From Lentzea fradiae (GTDB taxonomy: Bacteria; Actinomycetota; Actinomycetes; Mycobacteriales; Pseudonocardiaceae), in NCBI RefSeq assembly GCF_900100955.1, contig NZ_FNCC01000012.1:1-64000 (forward strand): DNA of 64,000 bases, written 5' to 3'. Below are positions 25,108 to 33,673 of this stretch, in pieces. The notes under the pieces were generated by a model that made no database searches, was not told where the DNA came from, and saw only the letters and a program-made list of their open reading frames with translations. How positions within the stretch are numbered: the stretch's first letter is position 1; each line of letters begins with the position of its first letter. The translations under genes were made by a program, and so were the position numbers.

Positions 25108-28100
25108 CCGGCTACCTGGACGCCGACCACGAGATCCGCACGCTCAAGGCGTTGCTGCGGAAGTCGCTCGACACGATCCGCGAGCTGAACCAAGCGGAGC
25201 CCGACCCTATCGCGATCGTCGGCATGTCGTGCGAACTTCCGGGTGGTGTCACCACACCCGAGGAGTACTGGTCGCTGCTGCGCTCCGGCCGCGAGTGCTC
25301 GCGGGACCAGCCTGCCGGTGAGTGGGTGGCGGACGTCTACCGCCGCTACTTCGAGCAGCACCCGCGCGCGGCGCGGAACGCCCGCGCGAACTTCCTCGAC
25401 AACGACGTCACCCTGTTCGACCCGCGTGCCTTCAGCGTCTCGCCCAAGGAAGCGCGGGACATGGACCCGACGCAACGGCTGGCGTTGAAGCTCACGGCCC
25501 AGGCGCTGGAACGCGCGGGGTACCGGCCGCGGCATGTGGAGGGCCGGGTCGGGGTGTACTTCGGCGTGATCGGCGGCGAGTACGGCGCGCTGGCCCGCCA
25601 GTCGGCCGAGCCGGGCTCGTACGTCGCCACGGGCTCGCTCAACAGCGTGGTGGCCGGCCGGATCAGCCACACGTTCGACTTCTCCGGTCCCGCCGTGGCC
25701 GTCGACACCGCGTGCTCCTCCTCGCTGGTGGCGTTGCACCTGGCGTGCGAGGGCATCCGCTCCGGGGACTGCGACGTGGCCGTGGTGGGCGGGGTGAACC
25801 TGCTGCTCGACCCGTCGATCTTCACCGTGCTGTCCGGCTTCGGCGCGCTGTCCGCCGACGGGCGGTGCCGGCCGTTCGCCGCGGAGGGCGAGGGTTACGG
25901 CCGCGGCGAGGGCGGCGGCGCGGTGGTCCTGAAGCGCTGGAGCGACGCGGTGCGCGACCGCGACGACGTGCTGGCCGTGGTCCGTGCCACCTCGATCAAC
26001 CACGACGGTTCGTGCAGCGGGCTGACGGTGCCGAACGGGCGCGCGCAACGGGCGTTGATCGAGCAGACGCTGCGGCGGTCGGACCTGCGGGCCTCCGACG
26101 TCGACTACCTGGAGGCCCACGGCACGGGCACCCGGCTGGGCGACCCCATCGAGATGTCGGCTGTGAGCGAGGTCTACGGCCGCGACCGCCCCGCGGACCG
26201 GCCGCTCGTCGTCGGCTCCGCGAAGGCCCAGATCGGGCACCTCGAAGCCGCGTCGGGCATCGCGTCGCTCATCAAGCTCGTCCTGGTGCTGCGCAACGGC
26301 TTCGTCCCGGCCCAGCCCGTCGCCGGGAACCCCAACCCGGCCCTCGACTTCGACCGGCTCGGGCTGCGGCCACCGGCGGCGGAGACACGGCTGACGTCCG
26401 CGCGGCCGGTCGGTGCCGTGAGCTCCTTCGGCTTCAGCGGCACGAACGGGCACGCGATCCTGTCCGCCGCCCCGCCGGAGGAGACGACGCGGACGGGACA
26501 GCGGCTGAGTACACAGCCGGTGCTGCTGTCGGCCCGGTCGGCCGCCGCGCTGACCGCCAGGATGAACCACGTGGCCGACTTCTTGGCGGACAGCGACGCC
26601 GATCTGGCTGACATCGGCTTCACCCTCGCCGTCGGCAGGGACCACGGCCCGTTCCGCACGTACCTGCTCGGCGAGTCACGCGACCAGGTCGTGCGCGCGC
26701 TGCGGGCCCGGCTCGCCGCCGCACCGCTCGTGACCCCGTCGCGCCTCTTCCAGTCGGACACGGCCAAGCTCGGCTTCTTCGTGGGGGCGGCGGACCGCGG
26801 CCGGCACACCCGCCGGTGGTACGGCCTGTTCTCGCCCTTCCGCGACGGGTTCGACCGGATCGGCGCGGCCTGGTCCGCGACGGGCGCACCGGCATTGACC
26901 CGCTGGCTCGACTCGGACGCCCATCCCGAGGACGCGGCGGAGTGCGCGGCACTGCACCTCGCGCTGCTGTGCGGCACCGTGCGGCTGTGGCGGGCGTTCG
27001 GCGTCCAGCCCGCGATCTGGGCGGCCGAGGGCATCGGGTGCTTCGCCGTCGCCGTCGAGACCGGCGCCCGCACCCCTGGTGAGGCCGTCACCGAGCTGAG
27101 CCTGCTGGCCGAGGGTGCCGGGGTGGGCCCGGACGGGACCGTGCCGCTCAGCGGGCCGCGGGCACTTCCCGGCACACCCGGCCGGTCCGTCGACGCGGCC
27201 GTGATCTGCCCACGCGACGGCGGATTCGCCGGACCGCGGCAGTTCGCCGACCCGGCGTACTGGGCCTCAGCCACCACGGCCCGTGCCGATCTCGCCGCCG
27301 CCGCGCGGCTGTGCGTGGAGCACGACGTGCACCTGGGCATGACGATCGGCGACGGCGACCGGCAGCTCCTCGAACCGGTGCTCGGCGTCATCGGCGGGTC
27401 CGAGGACACCGACGACCCGCGGCACGCCCTCCTGCTCCGGCTGGTGCGCCTGTACGAGCTGGGGTTCGACCTCGACTGGCGTCCCCTCTACGAACACACC
27501 GCAGTGCGCCGGACCAGCGTGCCCACGAGCCCTCTCGACGAGACCGCGCACGCCTTCGAGGTCACCGCACCACGTCCGGTCGTCGCGCCCGCCCTGCAAC
27601 CGGTGCGGCACCTGTCCCCCGGTGGCGCGGTCGAGGTCGGCTTCGAGCTCGACCCCGCTGAGCTGGACCTCGCCGACACCCACCACGTCGTGCACATCGG
27701 CTACTTCGTCGAGATGCTGCTGCGGGGACTCAGGACCGTGGCGCCGGACCGCACGTTCGAGGTGACCGACATGCGGTTCAGCGCCGCGCTCGTGGTGCCG
27801 GACGCGCCCCGCACGATCCGGCTCGTGTTCGACGGGTTTCCTGGCGCCCGAACGACGTTCGCCTTCCACTCGCTCACCGACGCGGCGAACAACCAATGGC
27901 AGCAACACGTGCACGGCGAACTCAGTGCCGACCCGGTGCTGCGGCCGGTCTCCGCTCGTTCGACGACTGGCGAACGTGTGTGCTCCGGTGCCGAGTTCTA
28001 CGCCGACATGGAAGCTCGCGGTATGCCGCTCGGACCGAGCGTGCGCGCTGTCGGAGATGTTTTCCGCGACGGCACCAGGACTTGGGCAAGTGTTGCCGCC

Positions 28101-29534
28101 GGCCACCGTATCGTCACTGAGGAAGCGGTCACCCGTGTCGCTCCCGGGCTGCTGGACGCGTGCGCGCAGCTCTTCCACGCCGCGCTGCCTCCTTCAAACC
28201 GGTCCGCCGCGCTGATGGTGGAACGGTTGCAGGGCCTGGTCGTGCACGCGGGAGCACCTGCCGTGGCGTCCGAGCTGCACCTCGATGACGTGCGGGCCGA
28301 CGGCGACGGCCTCTCCGGACGCGTCGTGGTCTACGATGCGGACCGTGCGGTGGTGCTTCAGTGCGCCACCGCCACCATGCGCGTCGTCGAGGGAGGCGTC
28401 ACGTCGGTGCTGGCCGCCGCGGGCCCGGTGAGCGCCGAGCTGGGCGTCACCCCCGGCGAACTGGCTGCCGCCGCCGCAGGCGACCGGCCCGCCGTCGAAG
28501 GTGCCGTGCGGCGCCTGCTGGCCGCGCTGACCGGCGCACCGCCGGACAGCATCGGACCGCGCGACTCGACGACCGCGCTCGGCGTCGACTCGTTGCAGGC
28601 CACCACCCTGCACCGGGCCCTGCGCCCGCTCGATCCGGATGGACGGGTGCAGCTCGGTGACGTCGTCGCCGGGATCTCCGTCGCCGACCTGGCGGCACGG
28701 CTGCTCCACGGGCGCAACGGCGTTGCCGTGAAACGAGAGCGAGCTTCCACCGGCTACCTGAAGCCTCGCGCCGGAAAGGCCGCGGTCCGGCTGCTCTGCC
28801 TCCCTTACGGCGGCGGCAGCACGCTCCTGTTCCAGCGGTGGCAAGGACTGCTCGGCGACGACGTGGACGTGTGTCCCGTGGCGCTTCCCGGCCGTGGTGA
28901 GCGCATCAGGGAACCGTTGCTGCCCAACGTGTACGACGTCGTGGACGCTCTCGCGCCGGAAGTCGCCGCGGCCTGTGACAAGCCCGTCGTGATCTACGGT
29001 CACAGCGCGGGCGCCCTCATCGGCTACCTGCTGGCACTGCGGCTTCGGCGGGACGGCGTCACCGTCGTGCGGCACCTCGTCGCCGGTGCGTTCAGCAGCC
29101 CGGGCACGTCGGAGAACCCGTTCTACCGCGACTGCTCCCGCGCACTCGCAGCCGCGGGGTACGACGGAGTGCCGAGCACCGAAGTCATCGAGGCGTTGGA
29201 CGCGAAAGCGCTCCACGCGCTCGCGAAACTCCTGCGCCTGCCCACACCACAGGACGTGGACACCGAGTTCCTGCGGCTCATGCTTCCGGTCCTGGCCAAC
29301 GACATCCGTCTCGTCGGCAGCTTCCGGCCCGCCGATGCCGGCCTGCTCGACATCCCGGTCACCGCCGTGCACGGCGTGCGGGACGACCGCGTGACCGAGG
29401 ACGAGATGCGCGCCTGGCGCCACCGCACCACCGCCGGGTTCGACTTCCACGCCCTGGCGGGCGACCACTTCTTCCTGCACCCCGACCAGCGGCAGCTCGA
29501 ACTGCTCGACATCATTCGCGAGGTTCTGAAATGA
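25104..29534 (+). CDS. polyketide synthase: KS-AT0-DH-like-ACP-TE
   Basis: 1476-residue terminal synthase. A short helical N-terminal docking segment (EIRTLKALLRKSLDTIRELN) precedes the KS (about 34-460, Cys204). The next 330 residues align with an AT domain, but the nucleophile motif is replaced by AAEGIGCF, so it is inactive. A hotdog DH-like region (about 845-1060) has THHVVHIGYFVEM in place of HxxxGxxxxP and keeps Asp1018 in LLDACAQ; it resembles a dehydratase or product-template fold without the standard first His spacing. An ACP (Ser1163 in LGVDSL) and a type I/II-like thioesterase (Ser1301 in GHSAG, His in GDHFFL) end the protein. With no ketoreductase, a poly-beta-keto chain cyclised to an aromatic or pyrone is the simplest product guess. 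ATG overlaps the upstream stop. Confidence 0.88.
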   Translation: MTGYLDADHEIRTLKALLRKSLDTIRELNQAEPDPIAIVGMSCELPGGVTTPEEYWSLLRSGRECSRDQPAGEWVADVYRRYFEQHPRAARNARANFLDNDVTLFDPRAFSVSPKEARDMDPTQRLALKLTAQALERAGYRPRHVEGRVGVYFGVIGGEYGALARQSAEPGSYVATGSLNSVVAGRISHTFDFSGPAVAVDTACSSSLVALHLACEGIRSGDCDVAVVGGVNLLLDPSIFTVLSGFGALSADGRCRPFAAEGEGYGRGEGGGAVVLKRWSDAVRDRDDVLAVVRATSINHDGSCSGLTVPNGRAQRALIEQTLRRSDLRASDVDYLEAHGTGTRLGDPIEMSAVSEVYGRDRPADRPLVVGSAKAQIGHLEAASGIASLIKLVLVLRNGFVPAQPVAGNPNPALDFDRLGLRPPAAETRLTSARPVGAVSSFGFSGTNGHAILSAAPPEETTRTGQRLSTQPVLLSARSAAALTARMNHVADFLADSDADLADIGFTLAVGRDHGPFRTYLLGESRDQVVRALRARLAAAPLVTPSRLFQSDTAKLGFFVGAADRGRHTRRWYGLFSPFRDGFDRIGAAWSATGAPALTRWLDSDAHPEDAAECAALHLALLCGTVRLWRAFGVQPAIWAAEGIGCFAVAVETGARTPGEAVTELSLLAEGAGVGPDGTVPLSGPRALPGTPGRSVDAAVICPRDGGFAGPRQFADPAYWASATTARADLAAAARLCVEHDVHLGMTIGDGDRQLLEPVLGVIGGSEDTDDPRHALLLRLVRLYELGFDLDWRPLYEHTAVRRTSVPTSPLDETAHAFEVTAPRPVVAPALQPVRHLSPGGAVEVGFELDPAELDLADTHHVVHIGYFVEMLLRGLRTVAPDRTFEVTDMRFSAALVVPDAPRTIRLVFDGFPGARTTFAFHSLTDAANNQWQQHVHGELSADPVLRPVSARSTTGERVCSGAEFYADMEARGMPLGPSVRAVGDVFRDGTRTWASVAAGHRIVTEEAVTRVAPGLLDACAQLFHAALPPSNRSAALMVERLQGLVVHAGAPAVASELHLDDVRADGDGLSGRVVVYDADRAVVLQCATATMRVVEGGVTSVLAAAGPVSAELGVTPGELAAAAAGDRPAVEGAVRRLLAALTGAPPDSIGPRDSTTALGVDSLQATTLHRALRPLDPDGRVQLGDVVAGISVADLAARLLHGRNGVAVKRERASTGYLKPRAGKAAVRLLCLPYGGGSTLLFQRWQGLLGDDVDVCPVALPGRGERIREPLLPNVYDVVDALAPEVAAACDKPVVIYGHSAGALIGYLLALRLRRDGVTVVRHLVAGAFSSPGTSENPFYRDCSRALAAAGYDGVPSTEVIEALDAKALHALAKLLRLPTPQDVDTEFLRLMLPVLANDIRLVGSFRPADAGLLDIPVTAVHGVRDDRVTEDEMRAWRHRTTAGFDFHALAGDHFFLHPDQRQLELLDIIREVLK

Positions 29535-31141
29535 CGACAGAGGACACGGCCGAGGTCGAGGTGCTGGTGGTCGGCGCGGGCCCGGTCGGCCTGACGCTCG
29601 CCTGCGCGCTCGCCGACAACGACGTGCGGGTGCGGGTGATCGACAAGTCCGGCCACTGGTCACCGATGAGCAAGGCCATGACACTCACGCCGCGCACGCT
29701 GGAGTGCTTCCACATGCTCGGCGTCGCCGAGGAGTGCCTGCGCGACGGCATCATGTCCCGCCGGATCAACCACCACGGGCAGGACGGCGGCCTCATCGGC
29801 GTGGCGGACCTCGGTCAGCTCGAAGGCGACTACCTCGGCCTGCTGCAGATCAGCCAGAGCGCCACCACGGGCATCCTGGACCGGGCGGCGGCCGGTCGGG
29901 GCCTCACCGTCGAACGCGGCCGGGCGCTCGTCGACATCGAGGTCGAGGGCGACGCGCACCGCTGCCACCTGCGCGACACGGACGGCCGGACCTCCACGGT
30001 CACCGCGCGGTTCGTCGTCGGCGCGGACGGCGGCCGCAGCCGGGTCCGCGAGATCGTCGGCGCGGTCTTCGACGGCGCCGAGCAGGACGAGACGTTCATC
30101 ATGGCCGACATCGTGATGAGCGGCTTCCCGCACGAACCGGAGGAACGGCACCAGTTCTGGCTCGACGAGGGCACGTTCCTCGCCGTGCTGCCGATCGACG
30201 GCCGGGTGTTCCGGCTCGTCTCCACGTGCCGGGTCGCCTCGCAGGAGGTGGACGAGGAGTTCGTGCTGCGCCGGTTCACCGAGCTGCTGAAGACGCTCAA
30301 GCTCGACGCCGTGGCGTTGGGCGACCCGTACTGGATCAGCCGGTTCAACCCGCGCCAGTTCATCGCGGAACGCTTCCGGCACCAGGGGATCTTCCTGTCC
30401 GGTGACGCCGCGCACGTGCAGAGCCCGATCGGCGCACAGGGCCTGAACACCGGCATCCAGGACGCGACGGACCTCGCCTGGAAAATCGCGCTCGTGTTGC
30501 GCGCCAAGGCGGGCGACTCCCTGCTGGAGAGCTACCACGCGGAACGGTTCCCGGTGGCGCAGGCGTTGTTCGACTACAACAACATGCTGAGCGCACGCGT
30601 CTTCGGCCGCGACGAGCAGGAGCGGCGGCGGTTGCGCAGCCAGAACGAGCGGCTGCACGAACCCGCCTACCACGCCGAGGAGATCGCGAAGCTGAGCCAG
30701 TTCGCCGTGACCTACCCGGCACTGGCCGGGTCCGTCACGCGGTCCGGTGTCGTCGCGGGCCGACGCATGCCCTCCTGCTCACTGACTTCGCCGTCCGGCC
30801 CGTTCGACCTGTTGCAGGAACTGGGCGTGCGGCGGCACGTCGTCCTCGCGTTCGCGGGTGGCGGGTCGTCGCCCGGCCGGACGCTGGAGAGGTACCGGGA
30901 GCGCCTGGGAGACGACGCGGTGCGCGTTTTCACCGTGCACGAACGGATTTCGGCCCGCCAGCGGTACGGGATGCCGGAAGGACCGCACGCTTTGGTCGAC
31001 ATCGCAGGGCGGTGCCGGGAGCGCCTCGGTCTCCTGCCGGGAGACGTCGTGGTCGTCCGTCCGGACGGCTTCGTCGGCGCGGTCGCGGACGGATCGTCTC
31101 TGTCCACACTGGACTCTTACCTCGACCGCCTGTTCGCGTGA
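29531..31141 (+). CDS. FAD-dependent aromatic monooxygenase (phenol-hydroxylase-like)
   Basis: 536-residue flavoprotein of the PheA/TfdB class. The dinucleotide motif is VLVVGAGPVGLTLACAL (residues about 10-26), GADGGRSRVRE is the DG fingerprint, and LSGDAAHVQSPIGAQGLNTGIQDA is the GD/FAD motif. The C-terminal 120 residues resemble the thioredoxin-like domain of this class. It hydroxylates aromatic or polyketide rings with NADPH and O2, in line with a non-reduced polyketide substrate from the adjacent synthase. ATG at 29531 overlaps the PKS stop by four bases. Confidence 0.9.
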   Translation: MTTEDTAEVEVLVVGAGPVGLTLACALADNDVRVRVIDKSGHWSPMSKAMTLTPRTLECFHMLGVAEECLRDGIMSRRINHHGQDGGLIGVADLGQLEGDYLGLLQISQSATTGILDRAAAGRGLTVERGRALVDIEVEGDAHRCHLRDTDGRTSTVTARFVVGADGGRSRVREIVGAVFDGAEQDETFIMADIVMSGFPHEPEERHQFWLDEGTFLAVLPIDGRVFRLVSTCRVASQEVDEEFVLRRFTELLKTLKLDAVALGDPYWISRFNPRQFIAERFRHQGIFLSGDAAHVQSPIGAQGLNTGIQDATDLAWKIALVLRAKAGDSLLESYHAERFPVAQALFDYNNMLSARVFGRDEQERRRLRSQNERLHEPAYHAEEIAKLSQFAVTYPALAGSVTRSGVVAGRRMPSCSLTSPSGPFDLLQELGVRRHVVLAFAGGGSSPGRTLERYRERLGDDAVRVFTVHERISARQRYGMPEGPHALVDIAGRCRERLGLLPGDVVVVRPDGFVGAVADGSSLSTLDSYLDRLFA

Positions 31142-31163
31142 CCGCCGACCGAAGGGGGACACC

Positions 31164-32009
31164 ATGCCGGTGATCATGTTCACGGGCCAGGGCTCGCAGT
31201 TCCCCGGCATGGGCCGGGACGTGCTCGACGAGTTCCCCGAGCACCTCGCCCAGGCGGACGAGGTGCTCGGCTACTCGGTCAGGGACCTGTGCCTGCACGA
31301 CGAGCACGGCAGACTGGCGTCCACGAGGTACGCCCAGCCCGCGCTGTACGTCGTGAACGTGCTGACCTACCTGCGCCTCCGGCGCGAGTGCGGAGTCGAA
31401 CCGTCGGCGCTCCTCGGCCACAGCCTCGGTGAGTACTGTGCGCTGCACGTCGCGGGCGTCTTCGACTTCGCCAGCGGACTCGCCTTGGTGGCACGGCGCG
31501 GTGAGCTGATGGCCGACGCCGCCGGGGGCGGTATGGCCGCGGTCATCGGGCTCGACGCGGACGCGGTGCACGACGCCCTCGCGAGCTGGAGCGGCGGCGG
31601 GCTCTGGGCCGCCGGGTACAACACACCGGACCAGACCGTGCTTTCCGGCTCCTCCGAGCAGGTGAGGGCAGCCCGGCAGCACTTCCTCGACGCGGGCGCC
31701 CGGTCCTACGTGCCGCTGAACGTCAGCGGCGCCTTCCACTCCCCGCTGATGGCGAGCGCCAAGGCGGAGTTCGCCCGCGTGCTGGACCGGGCGGTCCTGC
31801 GGGCGCCGCGCATCCCGGTCGTCAGCAACAGCACCGGGAGGCTCCACACCGCCGACCGGCTCGGCCTGGACCTGGGCGAGCAGATCTCCGGCCCGGTCAG
31901 GTGGGTGCAGAGCGTGCGGCTGCTGGCCGGGCGCGGGGAGACCGGCTGGATCGAGGCGGGCCCCAAGAAGGTCCTCACCCCGATGGTCGGCGCCGTCCTG
32001 GCCGCCTGA
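31164..32009 (+). CDS. free-standing malonyl-CoA acyltransferase (trans-AT)
   Basis: 281-residue acyltransferase with GQGSQFPGMG at the N-terminus, nucleophile Ser87 in GHSLGE, and His192 in GAFHS, the motif of malonyl-specific enzymes (methylmalonyl enzymes carry YASH). It would load malonyl units onto the ACPs of the adjacent synthase, whose own AT regions have lost their active sites. A GAAGGGGG ribosome site precedes ATG at 31164, 22 bases after the monooxygenase stop. A housekeeping FabD is the alternative, but its place at the end of the PKS operon argues for a dedicated trans-AT. Confidence 0.9.
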   Translation: MPVIMFTGQGSQFPGMGRDVLDEFPEHLAQADEVLGYSVRDLCLHDEHGRLASTRYAQPALYVVNVLTYLRLRRECGVEPSALLGHSLGEYCALHVAGVFDFASGLALVARRGELMADAAGGGMAAVIGLDADAVHDALASWSGGGLWAAGYNTPDQTVLSGSSEQVRAARQHFLDAGARSYVPLNVSGAFHSPLMASAKAEFARVLDRAVLRAPRIPVVSNSTGRLHTADRLGLDLGEQISGPVRWVQSVRLLAGRGETGWIEAGPKKVLTPMVGAVLAA

Positions 32010-32010
32010 C

Positions 32011-32928
32011 TCAGCTCATCGCGGCACGCACGGCGCCGGCGGCCTTGGTCAGCGCGGCACTGGCCGCCGCCAGGTCCACGTCCTGGCGCCACGAGCTCAG
32101 CAGCGTCACCGCGTAGACGTGGCCGAGCTTCACGAACCCGGTGCTGTGGAGCACCCGCCGCCCGTCCGCGCTGCCCCAGCCCTGCTTGACCGCCCACGTC
32201 GCACCCGGCACACCATCGGGAACGCCGAAGTGCTGGTCGAACCCGTCGGCCGCGGTGCGCGGCGCCTCCCCCATCGCCGACGTCAGCAAGGCCCGGTCTT
32301 CCGCATCGAGCGAACCGGCGATGTGCCGGTACACGCGGGAGACGTCCGAGGCCGACATCATCGTGCTCCCCCACCGGCCCGCGGCGGCGGGCGGCCGGGT
32401 GTGGGTCAGACCGAGCGCCTGGGCCTGACGCGTGACGATCGCCGGTCCCCCTGCCTCCTGCCACAACCGGCTCGCCACCGCGTCATCGCTGCGAGACAGC
32501 ATCGCGGTGACGTCGTTCCGCACCGCCTCGGAGTTCGACGGTGTCCTTTGCAGCAGGTCCAACGCGATGAGCAACTTCACCACCGACGCCGTGGGATGCG
32601 CGAGCTCGTTCTTCCACGACAAGGCGGTCACGCACGTGTCGAGGTCCAGGATCTCCATGGACAGCACCGGATCGTGGCCCACGTCCAGCAACGCCGTGCG
32701 GGCGTCCTGCAAGCCGGGCGCCTCTTCCGGAGCAGGCGTGAACTCGGTGCAGCCGGTCCGCCAGTCCTCCGCGCCGATCTGCCGGATCGCCACCACGATG
32801 ACTACCAGCAGCACCATCACCAGCGCCGAGGGGATGACCCACCTGTTCCGCCTCCGCCGCACCCGCAACGGCACTGTCGTCATGTCCGTCGGCAATTTCT
32901 GCGTGGCGAAGCCCGCAACGTCTCGCAT
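32011..32928 (-). CDS. membrane-anchored class A beta-lactamase-fold serine hydrolase
   Basis: 305-residue protein with an Arg-rich cytoplasmic N-terminus, one membrane helix (about 29-48) and an extracellular beta-lactamase/DD-peptidase-like domain. The SxxK motif is Ser115-V-V-Lys118, the second motif is SDD (147-149) in place of SDN, and KQG stands where KTG is usual. No clear deacylation Glu is visible, so penicillin binding without efficient hydrolysis, or a cell-wall role, is as likely as resistance. I chose ATG at 32928; ATG at 32883, 15 codons on, is also possible. The gene converges on the trans-AT gene, one base after its stop. Confidence 0.75.
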   Translation of the reverse strand: MRDVAGFATQKLPTDMTTVPLRVRRRRNRWVIPSALVMVLLVVIVVAIRQIGAEDWRTGCTEFTPAPEEAPGLQDARTALLDVGHDPVLSMEILDLDTCVTALSWKNELAHPTASVVKLLIALDLLQRTPSNSEAVRNDVTAMLSRSDDAVASRLWQEAGGPAIVTRQAQALGLTHTRPPAAAGRWGSTMMSASDVSRVYRHIAGSLDAEDRALLTSAMGEAPRTAADGFDQHFGVPDGVPGATWAVKQGWGSADGRRVLHSTGFVKLGHVYAVTLLSSWRQDVDLAAASAALTKAAGAVRAAMS

Positions 32929-33101
32929 GACCGTTGTCCCGTCGTGAAAATCCGGTGCCTGTTCCAGACGCGGGCACACAACAGCAGCCGTCCCCCGCCT
33001 CCCCTTTCATGGACGCGCGTGTCTGCGCCGCGTTCCACTCAAGACCCACACGGCCGTCCGGAGGAAGCGCGGGACATGTCAGGTGAACACCCGACATCCG
33101 A

Positions 33102-33485
33102 GTGCCGCCGGGCCGCATACCGTCGTCCTCGTCAACGGATTGGAGGCCCCGGACCACAGGGGGTCTGATCGTTCCCACTGGTGTGGGCACAATCAGCGGA
33201 TCAGTACGCATTGGCGCCTTTCCCGGCAAGGGATTCATCGCGGTCTACAACCACGGCGTCTCCGATTCCGGCTACACGAACCAGGCCGCGGTCACCGAGC
33301 CGACAGGTTCCCGGCTCTACGAGGTCGAAGGCAACTACTTCATGAACGCGCTGTGCGGAGGTGTCCTCAACGGGATCGCCACCGGCGGAGGTGCCCACCG
33401 CCCGGACTCCGCCGAGATTTCCGGCCTGCGCTCGAAGTTCGACCCCAGCGCGCTGCCGGAACTGCTCGCGCAGCTGTACCCGGTC
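33102..33485 (+). pseudogene. unidentified coding-like fragment
   Basis: Open frame with strongly GC-rich third positions from about 33160 to 33480 (for example VYNHGVSDSGYTNQAAV and GNYFMNALCGGVLNG), which suggests real protein coding on the plus strand. I do not recognise the family. Beyond about 33480 the same frame runs antisense to a helix-turn-helix sequence and loses coding character, so the gene looks cut at its 3' end. The start is uncertain. It may be the left-over of a rearrangement that also truncated the neighbouring regulator. Confidence 0.35.
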
Positions 33486-33595
33486 ACCGTGCGGACGTCG
33501 GTGCCCAGGCGTTCGGCCAGGTCGGTTCCGGTGAGCCGGGCGTGGGACTGGAGGAGCTCCAGCAGCGTCAGCACACGGGTGAGGCGATGCGACAC
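33476..33595 (-). pseudogene. truncated WYL/YafY-type regulator (HTH only)
   Basis: From ATG at 33595 the minus strand reads MSHRLTRVLTLLELLQSHAR and then LTGTDLAERLGTDVRTVTGY, the N-terminal DeoR-like helix-turn-helix of WYL-domain (YafY) regulators. Homology stops abruptly after about 40 residues: the frame continues with unrelated Ser/Pro-rich sequence to a stop at 33335, and the WYL effector domain is missing. It is divergent from an alpha/beta hydrolase, the usual partner of such regulators, and the operator between them is intact. Confidence 0.6.
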
Positions 33596-33606
33596 GGGTC
33601 ACCCAT

Positions 33607-33665
33607 CATTCAGGGCGGATTGTGTCCTGAATGGAGCTTACGGTCGGGATCACACCGCATTCAGG
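33607..33665. promoter_or_regulatory. triple CATTCAGG operator upstream of hydrolase
   Basis: CATTCAGG at 33607-33614 and its inverted copy CCTGAATG at 33626-33633 are separated by 11 bases; a third direct copy lies at 33658-33665, overlapping the ribosome site of the hydrolase. The arrangement, one to two helical turns apart, is a typical dimeric repressor operator, probably for the truncated WYL regulator or an intact paralogue elsewhere. Confidence 0.6.
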
Positions 33666-33673
33666 GAGATCAC

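Noticed and set aside
33201..33602. 133-residue minus-strand open frame
   Set aside because: Arg/Gly-rich translation without family features; the minus-strand signal that is real (WYL HTH) lies in another frame.
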